DNA of 64,000 nt, from contig JAEIOD010000001.1 in NCBI GenBank assembly GCA_016342415.1, positions 372,001-436,000 of the forward strand. Reading direction: 5' to 3'. The stretch comes from Clostridiales bacterium. Its GTDB lineage: Bacteria > Bacillota > Clostridia > Peptostreptococcales > Acidaminobacteraceae. Position numbers and translations under genes: made by a program. Below the pieces are notes generated by a model. It ran no database searches, was not told the DNA's origin, and saw only the letters and a list, made by a program, of their open reading frames with translations. Below, piece by piece: positions 35,943-45,789 of the stretch; position 1 is the first letter of the stretch; every line of letters starts with the position of its first letter.

Positions 35943-35967
35943 AAAAAAAATGTCATATAGACATTTT
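35943..35967 (-). terminator. Terminator overlapping the end of the second PP-loop gene
   Basis: AAAATGTC (35947-35954) pairs with GACATTTT (35960-35967), and a long U run follows on the minus strand. The stem includes the last codons and stop of the PP-loop gene. It isolates the HNH/PP-loop unit from the SspABCD-like operon. Confidence 0.8.
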
Positions 35968-36789
35968 TTCTTCAAACTTATCCTCTTGAATTTCATCAAC
36001 TTCATAATTTACAAAACATCCGCAGCCACCATGATCAAGCAGTTCATCCATAGTCAATTGAACATGTAGAGACTCTATTTCTTCTCTCAAATCTTTTAAT
36101 GTAAGATTCACTTTTTTGCCATTTCTAACTCGTCGTAATATCGATACATCTGTTCGACCTAAGTAATCTTGCATTTCAAGTTCTTTGGCTTCATGTTCTT
36201 TATACTTATCAGGCATCTTTTCAAGCAAATTCTTAAAATGACCTATCCCCGCTCTAAAGCAAAAACCGCCGCAATTATTATGTGCAAAACCTAATTTATA
36301 TAAATTAGGAACTTCAACATTTTCTTCGAATTCTAACTTTTCCAACATATCAGATTTTGTTAAGTATGGCTTTTCCATCATCGGAAACTCTACAGAATAA
36401 GGAGCCCAATTTTTAGTTGGAGCTGATTTTCTATGAGTTTCAGTCCAATCTATACCTAGATATAAGATGCAATTTGAAGGATCAAAATTCTCTACAATAT
36501 ATTTTTTAGATACCTTTTGCTTTAGTAAATGAGAACATTGTGCGATTCTGCTATTCGGAATAAATTTAACATCCTTTGCAACCTCCCAAGGCGTTCTACC
36601 GTCCTCAACACACACCAATTCAGCATCTAGTTTTAACGAACTTTCCTTTACAAATCTATATAAGTCATCATCTTCAATTTTTGTATCAGTAAATAATAGT
36701 ATTACATTTTCTTTTCCATGCTTTTCAATAACTCGTTTAGCAGTAAAATAACTACCTACACCACCACTAAAGAATACTATATGTTTCAT
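35953..36789 (-). CDS. PP-loop ATPase (PAPS-reductase/adenine nucleotide hydrolase-like)
   Basis: I start at ATG 36789, where AAAGGAGGTG lies 5 bases upstream (278 residues). The N-terminus HIVFFSGGVGSYFTAKRVI carries a PP-loop SGGxxS motif; ILLFTDTKIEDDDLY and YLGIDWTETHRKSAP follow. Cysteines occur in AHNNCGGFCFRAG and GGCGCF near the C-terminus, possibly a metal or cluster site. It is a second, distinct PP-loop enzyme next to SspD, paired with an HNH nuclease in a separate unit. Similar stand-alone PP-loop proteins are found in phages and defence islands. Its target (DNA, tRNA or nucleotide) is not known. Confidence 0.8.
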   Translation of the reverse strand: MKHIVFFSGGVGSYFTAKRVIEKHGKENVILLFTDTKIEDDDLYRFVKESSLKLDAELVCVEDGRTPWEVAKDVKFIPNSRIAQCSHLLKQKVSKKYIVENFDPSNCILYLGIDWTETHRKSAPTKNWAPYSVEFPMMEKPYLTKSDMLEKLEFEENVEVPNLYKLGFAHNNCGGFCFRAGIGHFKNLLEKMPDKYKEHEAKELEMQDYLGRTDVSILRRVRNGKKVNLTLKDLREEIESLHVQLTMDELLDHGGCGCFVNYEVDEIQEDKFEEKMSI

Positions 36790-36850
36790 AGTACACCTCC
36801 TTTTACGAAAGTATACCATTTTAGTACGATTAATTCAACTACACTATAAT

Positions 36851-37630
36851 TTAGTAGTTCAAATCATTGCTTTTACCCTCATTCTTTAAGATAATCTCTT
36901 TCAATCTTGTTATCGATAATACATCTTCTTTTTTTCTGTGTATCATCCTATGACAATTTGAACATACAGGTACCAAATCATGCTTTGGATTCACAGGAAT
37001 CTCTTTTTCATTCATATACAAAGGTTTGATATGATGTATCTCAATATACTGTTTTCCTCGTTCACCATATTTATCTTCGAATAAGAAATTACACGCTGAA
37101 CATCTATAGCCATGATACATTATTGCATTATCTCTATTTTTCGAATCCCGCTCATAACGCTCAGAGAAATAAAAAGCCCTTCTGCCTTCTACTCTTCCAT
37201 TACCAGAATCATCATTATTATAGCAAACATCGGATTTTACAGATTCAACAAATTCTACGTTATAAGTAGCACTATCTATTTTTACAAAACGTATTTCAGG
37301 TACTAAATCGATATCTTGATTTTCAAGATACTTTCTCTTTAAATCATAGAATTTTTCTTCAAGTATTCTTTTAAAATCTTTTCCCCATTTCAACTTTGTT
37401 CTGTTAGTACGGTTACAAACAATAACCATATCATAAGCTTTATTATCATAGAATATCGATACAGGTATTTTCTCTCCTAAGGATATAGATTCAATATTCC
37501 AGTATTTACGAATTTTACGAGGAATACCAGTACCATCATCTTCAAATACCGACTTGTCAAATGTTTTTACATATATCTCATCATTATATATTGCCCAAGA
37601 TTTTACCGTTAACGGAAATTCACTTCTCAT
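36851..37630 (-). CDS. HNH endonuclease, McrA-like
   Basis: The 259-residue protein has a C-terminal HNH domain: CSACNFLF and CSNCHR provide the zinc cysteines around the catalytic core YIEIHHIKPLYMNE...PKHDLVPVCSNCHRMIH. The N-terminal 130 residues form a separate domain (containing VCNRTNRTKLKWGKDFKRIL) that I cannot assign and that could read modified DNA. HNH enzymes of the ScoMcrA type cut phosphorothioate DNA using a sulfur-binding domain, so a link with the nearby sulfur-modification operon is possible. Alternatively it is an independent type IV-like nuclease. GGAGGG lies 7 bases before the ATG. Confidence 0.85.
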   Translation of the reverse strand: MRSEFPLTVKSWAIYNDEIYVKTFDKSVFEDDGTGIPRKIRKYWNIESISLGEKIPVSIFYDNKAYDMVIVCNRTNRTKLKWGKDFKRILEEKFYDLKRKYLENQDIDLVPEIRFVKIDSATYNVEFVESVKSDVCYNNDDSGNGRVEGRRAFYFSERYERDSKNRDNAIMYHGYRCSACNFLFEDKYGERGKQYIEIHHIKPLYMNEKEIPVNPKHDLVPVCSNCHRMIHRKKEDVLSITRLKEIILKNEGKSNDLNY

Positions 37631-37734
37631 TTTTCACCCTCCAATCTATTTACATCTATCTATTCACAGTTACAGGATTAGTTTCATTCCCTTTCATTCT
37701 TAACATTGAAAATCGCAGATTTCATCAATTGAGT

Positions 37735-38946
37735 CTATTCACTTAGTTCTTTCCAATTACTTTCTAATTGATTCCTGTTGTTTATCACTCGTTCACCTGA
37801 TTTATCTCTATTACTCATCCTAATAATACCTATTGTGCTTTTAATCATCGATAGCCACTGCGGTGTATTAATCGAGTTAGGATTGCCACTAAATGGTGGT
37901 GTTACAAATTTAAGAACATTCCCCGATGTTGCTATCACATCAGATATAAAGTACATTTTTTGATGTCGTTTATTATTATTTATCTTGTTCATTTCAAGTT
38001 CAGATATCGTTGTTACTCCAGATATTTTATCATCAGTTATTTTAAAGTAAAATTCTAGTATAACCTTTTTTATAAAAACTGGTATACCCATAGACATCAT
38101 ATGTCTAAAATCATAGCCATTTGAGTACATGTCTTCAGCAATTCTTGCAAACGAGTTTTCTCCTTTACCTGCGAAAAATTGTGAAAATCCTGCGCCCGGA
38201 ATGGGTAATCCCCTAGCTGTACTAAAATCTGACAGCAAATGACCAAGATAATAAAATATAGAATTTAAGCCATTAGCTTTAAATTCACCATTATTCACCA
38301 GCACCTTAAGAGCGCCAGTGTTGTCAACAGCTGTAGTTGTTCCCATGACAATGTCTGCAAAAGCAAATAATAATCCAAATAATGGATCATGAGCAAAGTT
38401 TCTAAGTCTATGATTGTTAGGAGTAACCACACCTTTTTCTAATGAGATGTCATAAGGAACTTTACACTTTTCACTTAACCATTTGAGCACTTCGGATTGT
38501 TTGCCTTCTGAGTCATTCCCAATCTTCCTAAAAAGTTTTGTCAATATACTACCATCAAATTGTTCGCCGCCTCTATATATTTTCACAATATCTGGCGTAC
38601 CAACAAAAACAATATCAATGATAGAAGAAAGTATGCCACTCAGACCAGATACTAAAATATCGACTTCAGATAATTTACCACCATCTTTAACTTCATTAAA
38701 ACTAACATCAATAAATTCTGAATCAGTAAAGGTAATGTCATTATAGGTATCAATGTTATAGAATCTTTCTGTAATATTGTTAGGCAAATCACCTAAATTA
38801 TTTACACGATTGATCAATGCATCAATATCGTTATGATTCTCCTTAACTTTTTGATCTTCATCAAGCATTTTATCTTTCAATTTTTCTATTTCAGATTCAA
38901 CTTCTTTACATTCTACAGTTAGGTCAATGATCTTATTCTTATCCAT
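37735..38946 (-). CDS. Unknown protein with coiled coil and metal-hydrolase-like motifs
   Basis: I start at ATG 38946 (GAGG 6 bases upstream), one base after the stop of the upstream gene, giving 403 residues. Residues 1-45 form a coiled coil. The body contains NNHRLRNFAHDPLFGLLFAFADI and FYYLGHLLSDFSTARGLPIPGAG; the His/Asp spacing weakly recalls membrane-bound metal-dependent hydrolases (DUF457/YdjM-like). Several moderately hydrophobic helices are present, but no clear signal peptide. Translational coupling to a Gly/Ala-rich hydrophobic protein suggests the two work together, perhaps at the membrane. The function is unknown and the hydrolase idea is tentative. Confidence 0.7.
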   Translation of the reverse strand: MDKNKIIDLTVECKEVESEIEKLKDKMLDEDQKVKENHNDIDALINRVNNLGDLPNNITERFYNIDTYNDITFTDSEFIDVSFNEVKDGGKLSEVDILVSGLSGILSSIIDIVFVGTPDIVKIYRGGEQFDGSILTKLFRKIGNDSEGKQSEVLKWLSEKCKVPYDISLEKGVVTPNNHRLRNFAHDPLFGLLFAFADIVMGTTTAVDNTGALKVLVNNGEFKANGLNSIFYYLGHLLSDFSTARGLPIPGAGFSQFFAGKGENSFARIAEDMYSNGYDFRHMMSMGIPVFIKKVILEFYFKITDDKISGVTTISELEMNKINNNKRHQKMYFISDVIATSGNVLKFVTPPFSGNPNSINTPQWLSMIKSTIGIIRMSNRDKSGERVINNRNQLESNWKELSE

Positions 38947-38947
38947 A

Positions 38948-40057
38948 TCAATCCTCATCTTTATCAGTTTTTAAACCAATATCATAACAAGAAACAAATT
39001 TCTTTGTAGAGTTATAAGCTTTTTCAAGATAATTTACTGCTGTTTTTAAGTTCTCAATTTGTACTTTGTTCTTACCACTTGCAAGTTCAAGAGTTTTTAG
39101 CTCAGTATTAAGTTCAATAATTTGTTGTTTGTACTGTTTTAATACTTGTTGAGCAGTCACAATATCATTTTGAGCATTACATACTATTTCTCTTAAAACA
39201 ACTTCTAGTTTTGCTGCTTGTGTCAAAGCAAACTCTGGTGAATTTGATAGAAGTAAAGATAAGGAGCCAACAGCAACTCCACTAACTGCCATAGATAATA
39301 TAGCACCACCACCGGCTATTGCGATTGTACCTCCTAACATTCCAGCACCACCCACAGCAATGGCACCACCGCCTGCTGCTGCTAGACATGCATTTACTAA
39401 TGCTACACCTGTAAGACCACTAAACTGCGAACCGAAAATCATTACTGCTATAGGACCAGCGAAAATTGTAGTTAAAGTAGTAGCAACACCCGCAACTGCT
39501 AAAACAGTAATTGCTTTAATTAGTAAGTGCAGTTTCTTACCTGAGATTTTCTCAAGTGTTTTTCTGTATTGCCTATCAAAAGTTTTTATATACTCTTTAC
39601 TTATAATCCCATGAGTACTTACTATTCGTTCTAATTGATCAAGATCATTCTTATATTTTAGTTTAGTATACCTTTTATTAAAGTCTTTAGAATAAACATT
39701 TGCATTGCCATCACTAATACTCAAAGGTGTATATGGTGTAAATACAGTTGACTCAAGCATAACAATATAATACCAAGTTACATTCGTAGCATTCTTATAA
39801 ATTTCTTTAGCAACTGCTTCATTGAGTTCATCATAATCTAAATATAGTCGCTTTGAATCATCATCAATCATTCCTAGATATGCTTCGACACTTTTTTTCC
39901 AATCACATAACCAAGCTGTTTTTAAACTTCTAGTTTTATCTTCACTTTTTATATCTTCACTTACAACAAAATATTGGATAGAAAATAATATTCTTGTTTG
40001 TTCAACGTTTAAACCAAACTTAGAAAGTGCTTCAATGTTATTAAAGTTCTTGTTCAT
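38948..40057 (-). CDS. Unknown protein with long Gly/Ala-rich hydrophobic segment
   Basis: The 369-residue protein has a soluble N-terminal half (to about 175), then about 95 residues of almost uninterrupted small and hydrophobic residues (ITVLAVAGVATTLTTIFAG through GGAIAVGGAGMLGGTIAIAGGG to SGVAVGSLSLLL), then a helical coiled-coil-like C-terminus (VLKQYKQQIIELNTELKTLEL). Glycine-zipper stretches of this kind insert into membranes in toxins and effector proteins. AAGGAG precedes the ATG, and its stop is one base from the next start. I recognise no named family. A membrane-acting effector of a defence module is a reasonable guess. Confidence 0.7.
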   Translation of the reverse strand: MNKNFNNIEALSKFGLNVEQTRILFSIQYFVVSEDIKSEDKTRSLKTAWLCDWKKSVEAYLGMIDDDSKRLYLDYDELNEAVAKEIYKNATNVTWYYIVMLESTVFTPYTPLSISDGNANVYSKDFNKRYTKLKYKNDLDQLERIVSTHGIISKEYIKTFDRQYRKTLEKISGKKLHLLIKAITVLAVAGVATTLTTIFAGPIAVMIFGSQFSGLTGVALVNACLAAAGGGAIAVGGAGMLGGTIAIAGGGAILSMAVSGVAVGSLSLLLSNSPEFALTQAAKLEVVLREIVCNAQNDIVTAQQVLKQYKQQIIELNTELKTLELASGKNKVQIENLKTAVNYLEKAYNSTKKFVSCYDIGLKTDKDED

Positions 40058-40274
40058 TACTAACTCCTTCTTCTCAAATGTTTTTTGCTCTGGAATAGCA
40101 TACTTAAAAAGTTTTATCTCTTTACATACCTTGGTGGTATATAAATTTTTATTCGATCATTTAGTTATTTCACTTGATTTATATCCATTTTTTGTTGATA
40201 TCACCGTACTTAATTTTGATTAAATATGTAATGAGTAACTTGCTCAACACGTCACTTATTATACCTATCGTTAC

Positions 40275-40670
40275 TTAATCACGTATATTAAAATACGCAA
40301 CTATTGAAGCCAATGTATGCTTAATGAAGTAAACAGATGAACTTATCATTGCAATACCGTAACATGTAATTCCCCATGCTGGCATTGATGTGCCAAAAAT
40401 AGATATTACGTATCCCAGCATCGTAAGAGAAAGTAGAACAAATAATTCTCCAACATATCTAATCATAACCTCATCTCTATTTGCTTTAGTATTTTTCCAT
40501 TTTTCATCAACAGCCAATGCAAAAATAGCTAAACCAAGTGCTCCTACAACTAGAATTAAATTTAATGAAAACGAGGCAAACTCTCTCAGAATTGTAGCAT
40601 TAATACTAATTGAAAAAGCTCCCGTTATAATTAACAATCCAGACATAACACTAAAAATTACAGCAAGCAA
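40275..40670 (-). CDS. Small membrane protein, probably frameshifted at its N-terminus
   Basis: The intact frame codes 131 residues with four predicted membrane segments, but would have to start at TTG 40670 with no ribosome site. A better start exists at ATG 40732, after AGGAGAGAAAC, in a different frame; it reads MSKVKYNTV and stops after 24 codons. Joining that start to the long frame would give MSKVKYN followed by a basic stretch (KYSFRKFKTTK) and then the first membrane segment, a normal topology. A single-base change near 40700-40722 therefore seems likely, either true decay or an assembly error. Family not recognised. Confidence 0.6.
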   Translation of the reverse strand: MLAVIFSVMSGLLIITGAFSISINATILREFASFSLNLILVVGALGLAIFALAVDEKWKNTKANRDEVMIRYVGELFVLLSLTMLGYVISIFGTSMPAWGITCYGIAMISSSVYFIKHTLASIVAYFNIRD

Positions 40671-40788
40671 TTTGGTTGTTTTGAACTTTCTAAAACTATA
40701 TTTGGTACGGTATTATATTTAACTTTTGACATGTTTCTCTCCTATAATGTATATTCACAAACTTAACTATGTGTTTCATTGAAAAAAT

Positions 40789-41517
40789 CTAATCCTCAAG
40801 ACATCCATAGTTCTTGTATTCTTTAACTATAAATTCCTTATATTCTCGGGGACAAGGATTAGTCCTTTTATCAACATCAATTCTATTATTCGCAATTCTT
40901 ATTGGTAATCCAAGTTGTTCTTTGACATCTGCTATCCAACAAGTTTTAACAGTCTTATCAATTTTATCTTTAATACTATCTTGAATCATTTTGTACTTTG
41001 GTAATTTCACTTTTTCTAATTCGATTTGGTTATTTCTCCAGTAATAATAATATTTCTCTTTTGGAACACTATCTTGATATATTGTGATACTACCATCAAG
41101 CTTTTTACTATTAATGCCTCTAGAAAGAACTAGAAAAATACCATAATCGTAACCTAAATTATCATTTCTAGATATCGTATAATATTTTAATTTTTCTCTG
41201 TCTTGATCATAATCTCGGTTATTATTTTTCTTACATTCAACAATTAAATGATTACGGTCATTAGTACCTCTTTCATGAACAATTATATCTGGTAATATAT
41301 TCTTACTTTCTGTTAAGTCCATATAAATCTTCTTAGTAATACTTTTAGGATCAAGAATGTTTCTATTGTACTCACAATCAACATTGTATGTATCATATTC
41401 CTCTTGTAAATAACATCCCAACTTATGTGTAATAGAACGCTCATTTACAAATGCATCTATTAGATACTTATCTTCTGTGTAGAGTTTTGTTAAAGCGTTT
41501 TTAAACTTTGTAATCAT
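40789..41517 (-). CDS. PD-(D/E)XK-type nuclease domain protein
   Basis: The 242-residue protein contains ILPDIIVHERGTNDRNHLIVECKKNNN, which fits the D...(E)xK core of the PD-(D/E)XK nuclease fold (Asp in LPDIIVH, Glu and Lys in VECKK), followed by YYTISRNDNLGYDYGIFLVLS, the usual downstream helix and strand. Such proteins act as restriction-type nucleases. AAGGAA is positioned before the ATG. It lies between a small membrane protein and a second putative nuclease. Substrate unknown; most likely DNA. Confidence 0.75.
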   Translation of the reverse strand: MITKFKNALTKLYTEDKYLIDAFVNERSITHKLGCYLQEEYDTYNVDCEYNRNILDPKSITKKIYMDLTESKNILPDIIVHERGTNDRNHLIVECKKNNNRDYDQDREKLKYYTISRNDNLGYDYGIFLVLSRGINSKKLDGSITIYQDSVPKEKYYYYWRNNQIELEKVKLPKYKMIQDSIKDKIDKTVKTCWIADVKEQLGLPIRIANNRIDVDKRTNPCPREYKEFIVKEYKNYGCLED

Positions 41518-41608
41518 AGCATTTCCTTTCTTAGAAACTATAAAGCAAAATAAAACTTATGAACTTTTTCTCAATTTGATATTCATTTTTTTCTCCTGTT
41601 GCAAGCTG

Positions 41609-42487
41609 TTATTCATCTATATCATCAACAGAAATCAACATCATATTAGTCATTTCCCTTTTGCTGTTAACTATTGAACCTTTACTAATCTCGTTATCAT
41701 ATCTGCCCACATAACTTTCAAATACTTCTCCAAACTCTTTGACAACAGTATTATCACGATTACTACTTATAAATGATCTTAATGGATTAATAAAATCATC
41801 TGGATCAGGTTTATTGCTAAGATATGAAAACATAGGCGTTCCAATCTTTAACGACTTCAAGTTATTGCCAAACGTCTTCAAATCATTACATGCTTCTAGT
41901 TCTTCTAATGCAGAAATTTTTCTGACTTTATTATTTATACCTTTTAACACCAAAGTTCTATTAGCACTACTAGCTGTTAAAGTAAATGGCTCAATTAGAT
42001 TTGCTACAGAGTATTGCATCGAATACTCACTACCGCTCTTATAGAAAATACCAAAAGATCCTACTGAAGGTAAAACTGCATCTTTTAATGTTTTAGGTGA
42101 AACTTTTACACTACCTAAAGATTTAACTTTTGGTCTTTTGCTTAACAACTCCCATTGTCTAACGTTTCCTGTAAAACGTGATCCAAGACTTATCTGTTGA
42201 TGTGCTTTATTCTGAAGAAAAGTGATTCTAATTTTTTTGCTTATTTTACTATATGAGATTATACATAAATCACAGAGCTCGCATCTAAGCAAATGTCCAG
42301 ATGTGGCATGCATTACAGATCGATATTCTACTTTTGATTTTACGCCATGATATTCAAATACCTTATTGGGTCCACCTGCTATTTTAATCGATTCTGTTAA
42401 GTGTCTGAACAACACAACTTCTCCTAATTGACCTTTTCCAGTTGTGAAGACTTTAAACTGATTTTCTAACCTTACACCAAATGACAT
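41609..42487 (-). CDS. Putative nuclease-like protein with E-D-QxK motif
   Basis: The 292-residue protein has RCELCDLCIISYSKISKKIRITFLQNKAHQQ (about residues 67-97). The order Glu, Asp, then QxK at the end of a strand resembles the Q-variant of the PD-(D/E)XK active site. Two cysteines lie in the same segment. The rest is not recognised. AAAGGA precedes the ATG. It lies 151 bases after an SF1 helicase gene and 91 bases before another PD-(D/E)XK protein, so a helicase-nuclease defence unit is plausible. Confidence that it is a gene is high; the nuclease reading is tentative. Confidence 0.75.
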   Translation of the reverse strand: MSFGVRLENQFKVFTTGKGQLGEVVLFRHLTESIKIAGGPNKVFEYHGVKSKVEYRSVMHATSGHLLRCELCDLCIISYSKISKKIRITFLQNKAHQQISLGSRFTGNVRQWELLSKRPKVKSLGSVKVSPKTLKDAVLPSVGSFGIFYKSGSEYSMQYSVANLIEPFTLTASSANRTLVLKGINNKVRKISALEELEACNDLKTFGNNLKSLKIGTPMFSYLSNKPDPDDFINPLRSFISSNRDNTVVKEFGEVFESYVGRYDNEISKGSIVNSKREMTNMMLISVDDIDE

Positions 42488-42638
42488 AATTATCCTTTCT
42501 CTTAATTAAAACAATGTTACTTCTTGATTTCATGGAACACAAAACAACTGATTTTTGGTGAATTAAATATGATCTACCAACTCATGCTGACCAGTTACTT
42601 AATAATAGGTTTTACCGTTAAGATTATAATTACTCAAG

Positions 42639-45554
42639 CTATGTAGATATATCATTTGCAACTTTATTATTACAAATAAACTGTGATAACAACCCACTTG
42701 CTGATGAAGATGTTGTTCCTAAACACCCTAGATCACCAAACACCAAAAAGTTATCTTTTGATCTAGATACAGCAACGTTAAGTATACTCTTATTATTATC
42801 AATAAAATAACACCCGTCATTTGCACCATATACCGTAGAGAATATTGCAATTACTCTTTCTGCCCCTTGGAATGTATGTACAGTTCCTACTGAAATTCTG
42901 CTACTAATATTATTAGGTATGTTTTTGAGAGCCTTTTTTATTTCATATGTTTGTGCTTTAAATGGTGTGATTACACCAATTAATTGATTCTCATCACACC
43001 CTTCATGTTTTGATTTAATAAAATCAAAATTAGTTTCAATCCAAGTAGCAATTGCCATTGCTTCATTTGGATTGTATCTGCTACTACCACGTTTTGATGA
43101 AGAATGGGTATTTACTTGGAAGTGACCCATAAAAGGTGTATTAATCAATTTGTACTCTATATCCTGAATTCCTAGTCCACGCATGGGTTCGAGATGCCCA
43201 TTATAAACCAACTCATTACAATAATTGATAATTTCATTAAAGCATCTTCTGTGTTCACTTAAGAACAACCCACCACTCTCATATTTCTTATAATTACACC
43301 GCGAAGAAGCAACACTCATAACGCTTGAACTAGAAGTATTTAGTCCTAATTCATCAAGTTTTTCAAAATCAACTTCACGTTCTATTATTTTAGATTCTAT
43401 AGCCAAAGATATATCAAGCGACCTATTAATACTCCAAACCGGTTCAATTTGATGGATATCTCCTACAATCACAGCCTTTTTCGCTAACGCAAAAGAGCAT
43501 GCTGCTATTTCTGGTGAAACTTGTCCTGCTTCGTCAACTATTAGTAAATCGATAAAATTATATAAAAAACCACTCGATGTAGGATCGGTATAATATTTAA
43601 ATTGTTTTGGTAATTGATAGAATGTCATAACCAAACAAGGCGTCAACATACTCAATCTTTTGTATCTGTTTTCTAAAACACTTTTGAAAGTCTTCCCCTT
43701 TTGTTTCTCACTTTCTTCACCATCACATTCTAGCCATCTACACTCATAATAATGAACTGATAACCAGAACTCAATATATCTCAAAGTCGTATCTATTTTA
43801 CTATTTGCTACTTCAACACTTTTCTGTTCTTTCTTTACATCAAAATCAATTGAACGAATCAAACCATTAATCGAATCAACACAGTAGTTCAATCTTGTTA
43901 ATAGTAGTACAGCGTTTTGAACTGTTGCTTCTATGTTTTTATATTCTTGATTCAGGTTTTGAATCAGTTCATTATATCTACACTCAATATCACCAAGAGC
44001 CATAGCAGTTTCTAAGAAGTCCGATTCCTGAATCGACATAAAGAGTCCATTTCTAATGTCAATTCTATGTTTAACTTTCGTTATAAACTTGAAAAGTTTC
44101 ATCCATAACGGCAATTTTTTAAAATGCGTCTGCCACTCTAACACCCTTGTTTTCTTGAAATCTATATCCATCATTATCTTATTCTTGATGTCATTTAGAT
44201 TATTAATATAACTATCCAATGAATCTTCGACAAAGTTTAATTGCTCAATTTCTGCTATAACATTTAACACTTCAATTCTAGTTTCATTTACACTAACGAG
44301 TGTACTGTGAATTTCTTTCTTACATTCGTTAATAGATACCAGCTTTTTATCAAAAAACTCAGAACACGATTCTATCATTTTTCCTTTTGAGTTTTTGATG
44401 TTATCTTTACTTTCCATTAGTGTTATAAAGTCACGTCCGTTATTTGAAGTATGTTGGAATTTATTTTTTATTGCATCATTCCTTTTAGTTTCAGACGGGA
44501 AATAGCATGCCAAACTTTCAACATTTTCCAACCATCGTTCTTCAAGATTCCCCAAACCTTGTGTTTCAATATTACCAAAGGATTCTATGATATTCGTTAC
44601 TGCTTGATTGTTTGTAGATGAAGCAACAACTAGAGGTGGAACTTTACCTGCAATTGCATTCTTAACATATCCATTAGCAACTATAGATTGTAGCAGTGTT
44701 GTCTTTCCCGTACCAGGTGGTCCATTCACAGCTAAAATTTCACCGTTTTCCATTGTAGAAAAATGATTGACACACTCCCTTTGCGATACTGAAAGACCAA
44801 ATTTACCATTCATTTGACCAACATGTCGGTTCATAGCTTGTATCGAATTAATAATCAAAGGAATTTTCTTTTGTTTATTAGTACACACAAAATTTAAGTA
44901 TAAACTGACATCTATCTCTGTTCTTAATAAATCTTCATACAGTTCCGCTATTGGACCAGTTGCATTTATGGTATCATCTTTAATTATGTAGGCATGATTT
45001 TCAAATCCTATGCCATTAACTTCTAAAGTCGTAAATGTCTTCTTAGTAACACACTCAAATAACTCTTGTGAATACTCAAAAAACGCACTCCAACTTTTCA
45101 TATCATAAATACGATACATGTTATCTGATAAAAACATATCTAAAGTAGATTTGCTTCCAATAGCAAGTGTTTCTTCTGTAATTGGCATTAATAGATTTCT
45201 TGGAATCCAAGGCAACTTGTTAGGGCTATATTTTAATACTCCTAAATTATTCAGCTGAGCAGGAATGTAAAAAGCACCTGTTAAATCTTCAATATCAGTA
45301 GAATTTTTGACTTGTGAATCATAATTAGTTTTAATAGTTTTCGCAACAATAATCACATTTACTGATTTTGGTGTTTCTTTTGTTTTTGACTTTCGAATTA
45401 AATATTGAAAAACTGATTTATCAACCTTTCCAATATCTAGCTGTTCATAGGTAATTTTTTTAAAGTCACTATTCTTGAAATCTACCCCTTTATTTACCGC
45501 TGCTGCAATAGTTGCCTTAAGATACTTTGTTACATTTTTATGCTGATTTATCAT
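42639..45554 (-). CDS. Superfamily 1 (UPF1/DNA2-like) helicase
   Basis: The 971-residue protein has Walker A in LAVNGPPGTGKTTLLQSIV (about residue 280), then about 300 residues of coiled-coil insertion before LLIVDEAGQVSPEIAA (Walker B), GDIHQIEPVWS, VITPFKAQTYEIKKAL, VGTVHTFQGAERVIAIFSTV and LNVAVSRSKDNFLVFGD, the SF1B motifs in order. Close relatives occur in many defence islands. The long insertion between motifs Ia and II is notable. The N-terminal 270 residues are unassigned. The next gene codes a putative nuclease. Substrate polarity cannot be read from sequence. Confidence 0.9.
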   Translation of the reverse strand: MINQHKNVTKYLKATIAAAVNKGVDFKNSDFKKITYEQLDIGKVDKSVFQYLIRKSKTKETPKSVNVIIVAKTIKTNYDSQVKNSTDIEDLTGAFYIPAQLNNLGVLKYSPNKLPWIPRNLLMPITEETLAIGSKSTLDMFLSDNMYRIYDMKSWSAFFEYSQELFECVTKKTFTTLEVNGIGFENHAYIIKDDTINATGPIAELYEDLLRTEIDVSLYLNFVCTNKQKKIPLIINSIQAMNRHVGQMNGKFGLSVSQRECVNHFSTMENGEILAVNGPPGTGKTTLLQSIVANGYVKNAIAGKVPPLVVASSTNNQAVTNIIESFGNIETQGLGNLEERWLENVESLACYFPSETKRNDAIKNKFQHTSNNGRDFITLMESKDNIKNSKGKMIESCSEFFDKKLVSINECKKEIHSTLVSVNETRIEVLNVIAEIEQLNFVEDSLDSYINNLNDIKNKIMMDIDFKKTRVLEWQTHFKKLPLWMKLFKFITKVKHRIDIRNGLFMSIQESDFLETAMALGDIECRYNELIQNLNQEYKNIEATVQNAVLLLTRLNYCVDSINGLIRSIDFDVKKEQKSVEVANSKIDTTLRYIEFWLSVHYYECRWLECDGEESEKQKGKTFKSVLENRYKRLSMLTPCLVMTFYQLPKQFKYYTDPTSSGFLYNFIDLLIVDEAGQVSPEIAACSFALAKKAVIVGDIHQIEPVWSINRSLDISLAIESKIIEREVDFEKLDELGLNTSSSSVMSVASSRCNYKKYESGGLFLSEHRRCFNEIINYCNELVYNGHLEPMRGLGIQDIEYKLINTPFMGHFQVNTHSSSKRGSSRYNPNEAMAIATWIETNFDFIKSKHEGCDENQLIGVITPFKAQTYEIKKALKNIPNNISSRISVGTVHTFQGAERVIAIFSTVYGANDGCYFIDNNKSILNVAVSRSKDNFLVFGDLGCLGTTSSSASGLLSQFICNNKVANDIST

Positions 45555-45789
45555 ATGATACCGTCCTTAAATTCTGTCATTACTCACATAAGGCGATTAT
45601 TATTTCAAATCTTAATAAGTCGCTCATATTTAAAAAGTCATATACTATCAATTTTTTCACTGTCCACAATATCAGAACTTTTCGTTACAATTGCGTAATT
45701 CTCATAAAGTTTATTATATAGTCAGTTATTAAAACGAAATGACCAATATATTCTCATGTTACTCTTACTTACCTGTAAATAACATCTGA

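Noticed and set aside
40100-40160. ATACC/GGTAT inverted repeat considered as a terminator
   Set aside because: The stem is only five base pairs and its position relative to the neighbouring genes gives no clear role.
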